Shown in pieces: positions 55,822 through 64,000 of a DNA stretch of 64,000 nucleotides. The stretch is from positions 24,123,875 through 24,187,874 of the forward strand of contig NC_135557.1 of NCBI RefSeq assembly GCF_964340395.1, given 5' to 3'. The stretch is from Glandiceps talaboti (taxonomy: Eukaryota > Hemichordata > Enteropneusta > Spengelidae). Under the pieces are notes generated by a model, which had not been told where the DNA came from, did not search any database, and worked only from the letters and a program-made list of their open reading frames with translations. The position numbers and the translations under genes are program-made. Positions within the stretch are counted from its first letter, which is position 1, and every line of letters begins with the position of its first letter.

Positions 55822-58800
55822 GTAGGTTGACAGTAGCTGCAATAATTATAGCGTTAGTTTTGAGTTTGAGTTTTTTTGTTTTTTCCATGCTTTTGAGCTT
55901 TTTTCGTTCCACCAACTTCCGGGGTCCAAACTCAAAACGAACCCTGGAACGAGTTTGCAATAATTAAGAAAGAACATTGTTGTACTTCAAAATGTTTCTG
56001 AATTTGATTGTGAGATATGACCCCGGTCAGTGACCACAAAGACGTGTAATATGTTGCCTCGATTGTGGATTCATATCTGTTTTGAAAGGAACGTTACTCA
56101 GATCTATTATTGAGATGATATTGATGATAATAAATAATGATGATGTTGGGTTCTTATATAGTGCTTTCCCACGCCGTGCTCAAAGCAATTTACAATTATT
56201 ACCCCTGGCTCTGATCAGAACGGCACAACCGCCCTTAAGTCTTCCTCAACTCCCCGGGGAGCATACAATCCATTACAGCCATTTATGCGCATAGGATTAA
56301 AGCCTTCACATTGCAACCTACATCCTACCAGGTTCCCGATTATACAGCTGGGGTCACTGAGGCACAGTTGTGGTTCAAATTTTGCCCAAGGACTCTAGCC
56401 ACTCAGAAACAAACAGTAGGCAGCGACGGGGCTTGAACCTGCAACCTGTAGATTCCAAGCCGGTCACTCTAATCATTCATCCATTATGACTCCACGACAG
56501 GGATAGCTGCAATAATTTTAGCGTTTGAATGCCATGGTAACAATGAAAAATAAGAGAAAAGAGAATTGTGAAAAATGCTGCAGTGAGACAGTGGAAAAAT
56601 GCAATATGTGACCTGTCAAATGTACATGTGTGAAAGTCTTATATACAAATGTTTCTCTTCATTACTAATTATTAATTGTTATGCTAATTATATCATGAAT
56701 ATTAACTAGCTCACGGATATTAATATTGTCCAGGACTCCAGCTACAGTTGGAAGTTCCCTGAATCTTGTTTTATCAGTATGTTTTATTTCTTGTTACAGG
56801 TAAATGTACTACATATAGTATATCAAAATTAGCAAGGACAATGTGTTCCATGTCGGATCAGTCACCACCAAAGTTTTTATCCCGTGGAAATGGTAGTTCA
56901 CTGGCATACAGAGCTATGGAAGGTTCAAGTCCAGGTTTACTATTTTTGCCGGGATTTATGTCAAACATGAATGGTGGAAAAGCATTAGCTTTGGAGAAGT
57001 ATTGTCAAGAGAATGGACTGTCTTATGTCAGGTACATATAACACCTACCAATGCCCCCCCCCCTCCCCCTTCTGGTAGAGTCTGTGAACATTTGTATAAA
57101 ATATACAGTTATTTTTTTACAATTTTTTGTTTTTTTGGAAATCATAGGTTAGTAATGACCCAACATGTAATACTAGTAGGAGATTATTGTATGTATTCTA
57201 ATATTGACCATAACCATACATGTACATGTACATTCAATGATGGCTCATGTCCTATACATGTACATACATGTAGTCTATACATACACATAGTCTATACATA
57301 CACATAGTCTATACATACACATAGTCTATACATGCACATAGTCTATACATACACATAGTCTATACATACACATAGTCTATACATACACGTAGTCTATACA
57401 TACACGTAGTCTATACATACACATAGTCTATACATACACATAGTCTATACATACACATAGTCTATACATACACGTAGTCTATACATACACGTAGTCTATA
57501 CATACACATAGTCTATACATACACATAGTCTATACATACACAGTCTATACATACATGTAGTCTATACATACACAGTCTATACATACATACAGTCTATACA
57601 TACACATAGTCTATACATACACAGTCTATACATACACAGTCTATACATACACATAGTCTATACATACACACAGTCTATACATACATGTAGTCTATACATA
57701 CACAGTCTATACATACATACAGTCTATACATACACATAGTCTATACATACACAGTCTATACATACATGTAGTCTATACATACACATAGTCTATACATACA
57801 CATAGTTTATACATACACATAGTCCAAACATACACATAGTCTATACATACAGTCTATACATAAACAGTCTATACATACACATAGTCTATACATACATATA
57901 ATCTATACATACATATAGTCTATACATACATATAGTCTATACATACACATAGTCTATACATACAGTCTATACATAAACAATCTATACGTACACATAGTCT
58001 ATACATACACAGTCTATACATACATGTACATTTATATATCCAAATGTATGCCTGAGGGAACTGTGGTTTTAAGTTGTATTATATCACTTTGTTTGATATT
58101 TCTATGTTTCTAATACAAAGACTGTAGTATAGGGAAAGCCAGATACATGTAGATCCATTATAAGTAATATACACTTCATATATTTTGTACATGCCATAAC
58201 TTTCCATCAATTTTCATACGCGTACCTTTTACTATAATTTTGGTGGATTATCCCAGTAAAACAATGTTTGAACTTTGGTTGGTTTTACGTACCTGTGATT
58301 TTTAAGCCACAAAAATAACCGTCACTCACACTTATAACACTTTGGACACCAACTGTGAGGTTAGGAATAGTCAATCAGATGTCAAATGTGTATACATGAT
58401 ATACAATTACATATGAAGATAAGAATAGCCAATCGAATATCAAATGTGTATATTGTCTTACATGTTAAGATAGCAATAGCCAATCAGAAGTCAAATGTTT
58501 ATATCTGTCATACCTGTGAAGATAGTAATAGCCAATCAGAAATCAAATGTTTATACCTGTCATACATGTGAAGATAATAATAGCCAATCAGAAGTCAAAT
58601 GTTTATATCTGTCATACCTGTGAAGATAGTAATAGCCAATCAGAAGTCAAATGTTTATATCTGTCATACCTGTGAAGATAGTAATAGCCAATCAGAAGTC
58701 AAATGTTTATACCTGTCATACATGTGAAGATAGTAATAGCCAATCAGAAGTCAAATGTGTATACCTGTCATACATGTGAAGATAGTAATAGCCAATCAGA

Positions 58801-61129
58801 AGTCAAATGTTTATATCTGTCATACCTGTGAAGATAGTAATAGCCAATCAGAAGTCAAATCTTTATACGATAGAAATAATAGACATATAACCGTTTGTGA
58901 CTGTTACAGATTTGACTATCAAGGGTGTGGGGAATCCATTGGTGAAATACCATCATCATCAGCATTCGGAGTATGGAAATCTGATGCCGTAGCTGTACTA
59001 GACGAACTCACTAAAGGACCACAGGCAAGTTTAATACTATGGTATATCAATGAAGTGTTAAAGTGGCCATATGGATGAGAATTTGGTATTTATTTTGGTT
59101 TTTTATTTGATAAAACAGCTTCACTATGTTTTTCTACTTGAGAAAATAATGTGAAATAACATACACCAAGTCTATGTTTGCAACTCAATAACACTATTTT
59201 GTATTTATCAAAACCCATAGTCTATTAATATTGTTGCTAGCATATTTAGATTCACTTATCTTTTTTTTAAACAAAATAAACTGTATTTTACCAGATGTAA
59301 AACAATGTTTTATCTTGGATTTGAACCATCATTTGTACATTTATAATGCCTCATATGTTGAATATCAGAAAACAAAAGATTGTATAGTTTGGCCACTGAG
59401 GGTGCTGTTCAGTCAACTTAGCAGCATAAGTGAGGGCCAACATAGAGTAGACAAAATCTGTAATAAGTATAATACTATGGCAAACATACTATCAGTGAAC
59501 TAAGACAAAGACTGAAATGTTGATGTTGTATGTTGTAAATTACACAAGTGGATGACAGCATTACTTTGGTATTAAAAATATAATCATATACTCTAATTAA
59601 GATTTAGTGAACACTGAAAAATAAAATGTACACCAGAGTCATTGAAGTCTTCAAAAATATAACACTGCATATGGTTTAATATAGAGAATTTGTATTCAAG
59701 TAACATTCTGTGCAATTTATCTGGGAATTATTTGATTTCTCTCTCTGCAGTATGTGGTAGGATCCAGTATGGGAGGTGGTATTATGTTAATGTTGGCAAT
59801 GGAAAGACCAGACAGAGTACAAGGATTGGTTGGAGTAGCTACAGCTGCTAAGTTTGTTGGTCATCTAACGTACACTGATACCATACAGGTAAGGCCAAAA
59901 ACAAAGAATTGTTTCTGGTCAAGAAAATATGTCTACAATGGTGCGATGATACATATTTTTTTTTTTTTTTTTTTTATTCTCAACAAACCTGCCACTCAAT
60001 CTACTATTTATGGCAGTTACTGTTCTTTTTAGTTAGTACTTTAGAGCAAGTGTGTATGTGGCACAGATGTCATTTGCTTGTTCATGATTGGCACTGCAGT
60101 TATCTTCACTGAAGTACAGTTATTTTTGTCTTCACTGAAGTACAGAGGGTCATTTTTTTGTTTCCTAATGGATCTGCAGACTGCATGGGGTGGAAAAAAA
60201 GAAGACCAACGTGAGGGTATTTAAGTGATGAGCATAATGACCAGAAAGTTATTTTTTGCCTAATAGTTAAGTTTGTTGGTTTACCGTTACCTAATACTTT
60301 AATTACAACATACATGGATTTTATGTAAGTACTTAACATTTAGACCCATTAACCCATATAGGTATAATATAGTATGATGTAAACACAAGGCCAAATAAAA
60401 AAGTTGTTTGGTTCCGGTTACCTGACCCCAACTAGTTTTTCACACCAATGCTAAACATTTTTTTTACGTATTCGAGAAAATAATAACAAAAACATCTCAC
60501 AAGAAATAGTGGGTACGGAAACTGACATCAACTTAAGAAGGACAATATAAAACTATTCTTCCAATCTGTAATGGCTGTACATCTGATAGGAAGAAATAAA
60601 CAACACAGAGACCATTTGGAAAACAATGGAAAACATGAACGAGACACTCTCACATGAAAAAAAATGTATAATAAGATAAAATAAAAAATCTAACTACCTC
60701 ACCTATTTTAAAATTGAATATAATCGGAACCACACAATATATTTTTATGCTTAAGATGAATGAAATCCTGTCGTAGTTAGAAAACACCTAACAATTTATA
60801 TTTCTGGTTTTTATACATTCCAGAAAGAAGATGGTCAAACAGAAACTCACACTACATCAGTTCCTGCAGAGAAATTCATTGAGAAATCAGAACAGAGCCA
60901 GTTGCTAGGAGACAGTCTTCCCATTACCTGTCCTGTAAGACTACTCCATGGTATGAAAGATGACACTGTGCCATATGAAAGGTCATTGGATGTTGCTAGG
61001 CGACTACAAAGTAAAGATGTGGATGTGATACTAAGGAAAGAAGGAGACCATAGATTGTCAACACCATTTGATTTACAACTTCTTATTGAAACATTAGACA
61101 AGCTAATGAAACAGAAGGCAAAACTTTGA
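55761..61129 (+). CDS. ABHD10: ABHD10-like mitochondrial alpha/beta hydrolase (gene span)
   Basis: Five exons, 55761-55821, 56800-57031, 58910-59024, 59751-59888 and 60824-61129, total 852 nt (283 aa plus stop; human ABHD10 is 306 aa). Residues 1-35 are basic, Leu/Ser/Thr-rich and without acids, a mitochondrial presequence. The hydrolase core has the LFLPGFMSNMNGGKALALE strand-loop, RFDYQGCGES, the nucleophile elbow GSSMGG (S142), LLHGMKDDTVP with acid D228/D229, and GDHR with H258. Vertebrate ABHD10 is a mitochondrial thioesterase/esterase that removes S-acyl groups (for example from PRDX5) and hydrolyses acyl glucuronides. The triad is intact. The segment between VGHLTYTDTIQ and the last exon is about 13 residues shorter than in human. 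Intron 3 uses a GC donor. It is divergent from KAT7. Confidence 0.93.
55832..55950 (+). repeat. AGCTGCAATAA...TAGCG repeat, copy 2 (ABHD10 intron 1)
   Basis: Starts AGCTGCAATAATTATAGCG ten bases after the ABHD10 exon 1 donor and continues TTTGAGTTTGAG, TTTTTTCC, TTCGTTCC. Short start-only matches lie at 56505 and, diverged, at 54426. Confidence 0.55.
56110..56500 (-). mobile_element. tRNA-related SINE-like element in ABHD10 intron 1
   Basis: Read on the minus strand it starts near 56495 with a tRNA-like head (TTAGAGTGACCGG, then B box GGTTCAAGCCC) and runs into a body with CTTGGGC, CAAATTGCTTTGAGCACGG and TATATAAGAACCC, ending in an AT-rich (ATC)-type tail. The 'jump to neighbouring body with microsatellite tail' layout is that of a SINE. 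Confidence 0.65.
56800..57031 (+). CDS. ABHD10: ABHD10 exon 2
   Basis: 232 nt from acceptor ttgttacag to donor gtacat. Contains KFLSRGNGSSLAYR and GLLFLPGFMSNMNGGKAL, the first strands of the hydrolase fold. It ends in phase 2. Confidence 0.92.
57243..58030 (+). repeat. 16-17 bp minisatellite in ABHD10 intron 2
   Basis: About 45 copies of AGTCTATACATACACAT with variants (cacgtag, catgtag, single-base slips). Confidence 0.93.
58366..58866 (+). repeat. 52-bp minisatellite with a CCAAT box in every unit
   Basis: About nine to ten copies of a unit containing AATAGCCAATCAGAAGTCAA and ending in TGTGAAGATAGT, in ABHD10 intron 2. AGCCAATCAG matches the NF-Y consensus in nearly every copy. The array ends about 45 bp before exon 3. 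Confidence 0.93.
58910..59024 (+). CDS. ABHD10: ABHD10 exon 3
   Basis: 115 nt from acceptor ctgttacag. Encodes RFDYQGCGES...VWKSDAVAVLDEL and ends at GPQ. The donor is GCAAGT, a GC-AG intron; the codon end matches the human GPQ/ILVGSS exon border. Confidence 0.93.
59053..59215. mobile_element. Partial copy of the TTAA MITE (ABHD10 intron 3)
   Basis: Begins GTTAAAGTGGCCATATGG, then TTTATTTTGG and TTGATAAAACA as in the 25110 element. A matching right terminus was not seen. Confidence 0.65.
59751..59888 (+). CDS. ABHD10: ABHD10 exon 4 (nucleophile elbow)
   Basis: 46 codons from acceptor ctctgcag to donor gtaagg. Contains VVGSSMGGGIMLMLAMERP with the catalytic serine, and VGVATAAKF. Confidence 0.95.
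60824..61129 (+). CDS. ABHD10: ABHD10 exon 5 (acid, His, stop)
   Basis: 102 codons including TGA, after acceptor acattccag. Contains CPVRLLHGMKDDTVP, DVDVILRKEGDHR and a C-terminal helix, matching vertebrate ABHD10. Confidence 0.95.
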   Translation, partial: KEDGQTETHTTSVPAEKFIEKSEQSQLLGDSLPITCPVRLLHGMKDDTVPYERSLDVARRLQSKDVDVILRKEGDHRLSTPFDLQLLIETLDKLMKQKAKL

Positions 61130-61280
61130 TAACATTATGTACTGACAAGATTAAAACAGATCACAACATCTCATTATGCATACAGATATTGACAAGGCCA
61201 TTAACCCAACTTTCACCATACCTAGGTTAGCAGCCGTGGCTGTAGATTTTCATAATTTACTTAGTGAGAAAGCAGTAAGA

Positions 61281-61442
61281 AATAAATTTCACCTTTGTGC
61301 ACATGGTAATCCATGTACATGTCTACAAGCTGTGAAATGGACAGCCAGCCACAAAGCCATATAACCCTGATGGTGGTGATTGTGGTGGTGGTGGTGGTGG
61401 TTGTGGTGGTTGTGTTGGTGGTGGTCACAATGATGTAATAAA
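61281..61442 (+). terminator. ABHD10: Candidate ABHD10 poly(A) signals
   Basis: AATAAA occurs at 61281-61286 and again at 61437-61442, about 150 and 310 nt past the stop codon. A (GTG)n-type tract lies between them (61369-61428). Confidence 0.45.
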
Positions 61443-61792
61443 GCATGCAAATGATATGTTTCATCGATTCTTTTGACTCCCGCTTGGAACGCATGTACAA
61501 CTCCATATTTTGGACATTGTTTCCAAGTTGTCAGTTTTCCCGTGTTTCCATGACTTTTGACCCTTGTTTTCTAGCAGAATGTACCCATTTCACTCCTAGT
61601 TTCTGGCTGAAATAATACCATACCTATAAATACCAAACTGTTGACCAATTACAACAGACCTATCACGTCACCCGTCAATACAATCCAAAATTTCATAATA
61701 CACCATATGGGAATATCCTTTATAAGTGATATACATAAAGCAGCCATAATAATAGAAATAGTAAAAAATAGCCTTATGTACACATGTATGTA

Positions 61793-61954
61793 GGTAGGTA
61801 GGTAGGTATGTATGTATGTATGTATGTATATTTGTATGTATATATGTATGTATGTACGTATGTATGTATGTATGCATGCATGTACAGTATGTATGTATGT
61901 GAAACGCTGCAACAAACCAAAAAATACAAATGTGGTGAATTCTCTAACTATGTA

Positions 61955-61987
<33 letters not shown>

Positions 61988-62003
61988 ATGTATGTATGTA
62001 TGT
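61793..62003 (+). repeat. (GTAG)n(GTAT)n and (GT)n microsatellites
   Basis: Two tracts separated by about 90 bp. Confidence 0.93.
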
Positions 62004-62374
62004 AGAAAGAAATGCATAAGGAACTTGTGAGACAGTCCGAATAAATAGATGTAATCGGACATTTCAAATAAAAATTCTTTTTCAAGGTATTTATAGGCAA
62101 GACATATTTGGTAAACACCTGAATATATCTGAATGTTATGGAACAGAACGACAATCGTGCGTGATTAATGGTTATACGTGTGAAAAGTTATAATATTTGC
62201 ACGCACCAAATAGAACCCAATAGAACACGCCTGAAATATAAAATAAGCGTGATTAGACTGGGAATGATGTGAATAATCTATTAATTCCAAGGCGTTCCAG
62301 CGTTTCGAGACGGAAAATGATTTCCTCTTCCTTCATCCTCAATAGTTGCTCATCACCAGAAACCTTACCTTTTT

Positions 62375-62529
62375 ATGTATGTATGTATGTATGTATGTAT
62401 GTAGGTAGGTAGGTAGGTATGTATGTATGTATGTATGTATGTATGTATGTATGTATGTATGTATGTATGTATGTATGTATGAATGTACGTACGTACGTAC
62501 GTACTAATGTATGTATGTATGTATGTATT
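62375..62529 (+). repeat. (GTAT)n(GTAG)n(GTAC)n microsatellite
   Basis: Same motif mix as the 38241 and 61793 tracts. Confidence 0.95.
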
Positions 62530-62589
62530 TATTTGAGCTTATGCTTGTGTATGGATGGATGTATGCATAGTACGGTATAATATAGTATA

Positions 62590-62779
62590 TTGAGAAAAAT
62601 AGTTATATTTCACAACCAAGGTAATTTTTCATACCAGAGAACGTTGACGTTTCGACTACTTTCGCCGATACCACTACGAGGCAAACAGTTCTGAAGATGG
62701 CTGTCGATGGTAGTCGAAACGTCAACGTTCTCTGGTATGAAAAATTACCTTGGTTGTGAAATATAACTATTTTTCTCAA
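62590..62779. mobile_element. Perfect 70-bp inverted repeat with ribozyme-like loop
   Basis: 62590-62659 and 62710-62779 are exact reverse complements. The 50-nt loop and right arm read CTGAAGATGGCT, AGTCGAAACGTC (62691-62722). Confidence 0.85.
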
Positions 62780-63199
62780 GATATTGTCCAACCTGATGAA
62801 ACTATTCACGGATAATATAGTATAGTATATGATTTGTACTTTCACACGGCTGTATATTTGCATAAGCAGTAAATGACCTTCATCTATTATTATAGCATGA
62901 ACACATTTATATCGTAGCTTGTGAATTGAAGCAGATATAATGAACGTCATCAAACCATTATTTGGAGTCAATGATGTTAAGATCCATGGCAACCTATCTA
63001 CGTTTGACTACACCCAAGGATACACTTGTAAGTCATTAGTAAATATTCAATGGGTGACAAGGAGGTTAAGTTAACACACGACGAACAAAGCACATCATGA
63101 AAATGGATTGATATAACGTTCCTGCTTAACATAATTGGCATCATTGTGTAGACTAATATCCACTTGTCCATACAATTATGCCGGAAATTTCATATACAG

Positions 63200-63385
63200 G
63201 GTTGTCGGTGGCCGGGTGGTTAAACCACTTTCCTCTTACCAATGCGGTCTTGGTTCGAACCCATACAGGGTTTGATTAAATTTTCACGCTGTGTAAGTAA
63301 GAAGAGCGTAGTTCAGTTTGATTCTACCAAACAACGCAGGTTTTCCCCGTGTGCTCCGGTTTGCTCCTGCACTAACACTGAACCT
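63200..63385 (+). mobile_element. tRNA-derived SINE, copy 3
   Basis: Head GTGGCCGGGTGGTTAA and B box GGTTCGAACCC are canonical. The body matches copies 1 and 2 to CACTGAACC, then the match stops, so the 3' third is missing. Confidence 0.85.
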
Positions 63386-64000
63386 TCCTCCTGTTATTGG
63401 ACAATGCCTGTTGCATACTACTTTTGAGAAGCACAGAGTTTTCGATGTTACCTTGAGAGCACAAAAGTGAGAGTAGTATCAACAAATGGTGAGTAATAGA
63501 TTAAACACACAAAACTTCACTAATAAGTTTTTAAAAAGATAATACCAGCGTATTGAGTATGAAATAAAATAGTACAGAAACTCGGGTGTAATGCCCATCA
63601 TGCAATTATAGGTTGTACTATTGGGTACGTTGAGAAAATGATTTGACAATGCACCATGTAATACAAAATAAATTGACTTCGTTATATTTAGATTCTTACT
63701 TGTATTTCACTCATTACTGTGTACATCAAAAGATAACACAAACAATAGTTATTTATAATTCCACATAATTCACCATAGCGTCTTTAATATGTTCTCAATC
63801 TGTTTGTTATAATGACATGTTTTCAAAGACACGCGTAGATACATGCATTCATTCAGTCTTTCTGTCATTATAATGTTTAGATTCCTTTTTTTTCTTTCCA
63901 ACTTTATTGTTAATTCATTGTACTAAACTTTTTTTTAATACGAAAGGTGAAACCATACTCGGGTTTAATTCCTGGGGAATATAAAACTATAAAACTCAAT
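63386..64000. other. No feature recognised
   Basis: AT-rich intergenic DNA. Confidence 0.5.

Noticed and set aside
63200-63270. Possible tRNA gene
   Set aside because: A and B boxes are good, but no complete cloverleaf or acceptor stem closes. The downstream body repeats at two other sites, so it is a SINE head.
63242-63427. 61-codon frame at the right end
   Set aside because: It lies inside the tRNA-derived SINE.

Overview
The window is nuclear DNA from an invertebrate animal. Evidence: spliced genes with GT-AG introns (and one GC-AG intron), a U6 snRNA gene with a Pol III promoter, tRNA-derived SINEs, LINE remnants, MITEs, and an exceptional load of tri- and tetranucleotide microsatellites and 17-130 bp minisatellites. 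The base composition is AT-rich. The two conserved genes are close enough to vertebrate KAT7 and ABHD10 to align by eye, which fits a marine bilaterian such as a hemichordate, lancelet or lophotrochozoan. I cannot fix the taxon from sequence alone.

Left part (1-24.3 kb, minus strand): one C-type-lectin-like gene. A TATA box (24221-24228) and a signal-peptide exon (24056-24115) are followed by a 20.8 kb intron, then two exons that make one complete six-cysteine CTLD (3011-3241, 2328-2573) and a Ser/Thr/Pro-rich stalk exon (1304-1405). All junctions are phase 0. The 3' end of the gene was not found and may lie beyond the window. The large intron is full of microsatellites, a 40-bp minisatellite of about 20 copies and a long hairpin.

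Middle part (24.3-47 kb): no conserved host gene recognised. It holds a TTAA-flanked MITE, a LINE 3' end, a decayed reverse-transcriptase fragment, several minisatellites, a 600-bp pyrimidine tract, a palindrome near 37.1 kb, and at 43.6-45.4 kb a nested transposon: two copies of one MITE, each with 9-bp target duplications, inside a larger terminal-inverted-repeat element carrying a frameshifted SAP-like gene.

Right part (47-61.5 kb): a divergent gene pair. KAT7/HBO1 (MYST histone acetyltransferase, 11 coding exons, 551 aa) runs on the minus strand from 55392 to 47649. ABHD10 (mitochondrial alpha/beta hydrolase, 5 exons, 283 aa) runs on the plus strand from 55761 to 61129. They share a promoter interval of about 370 bp with ETS- and YY1-type motifs. 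KAT7 intron 1 hosts a same-strand U6 gene. The last KAT7 coding segment, stop codon included, has been tandemly amplified into its 3' UTR. ABHD10 intron 2 carries a 17-bp minisatellite and a 52-bp array whose every unit contains a consensus NF-Y CCAAT box.

Far right (61.5-64 kb): microsatellites, a perfect 70-bp inverted repeat whose loop resembles a hammerhead-ribozyme core, and a tRNA-derived SINE.
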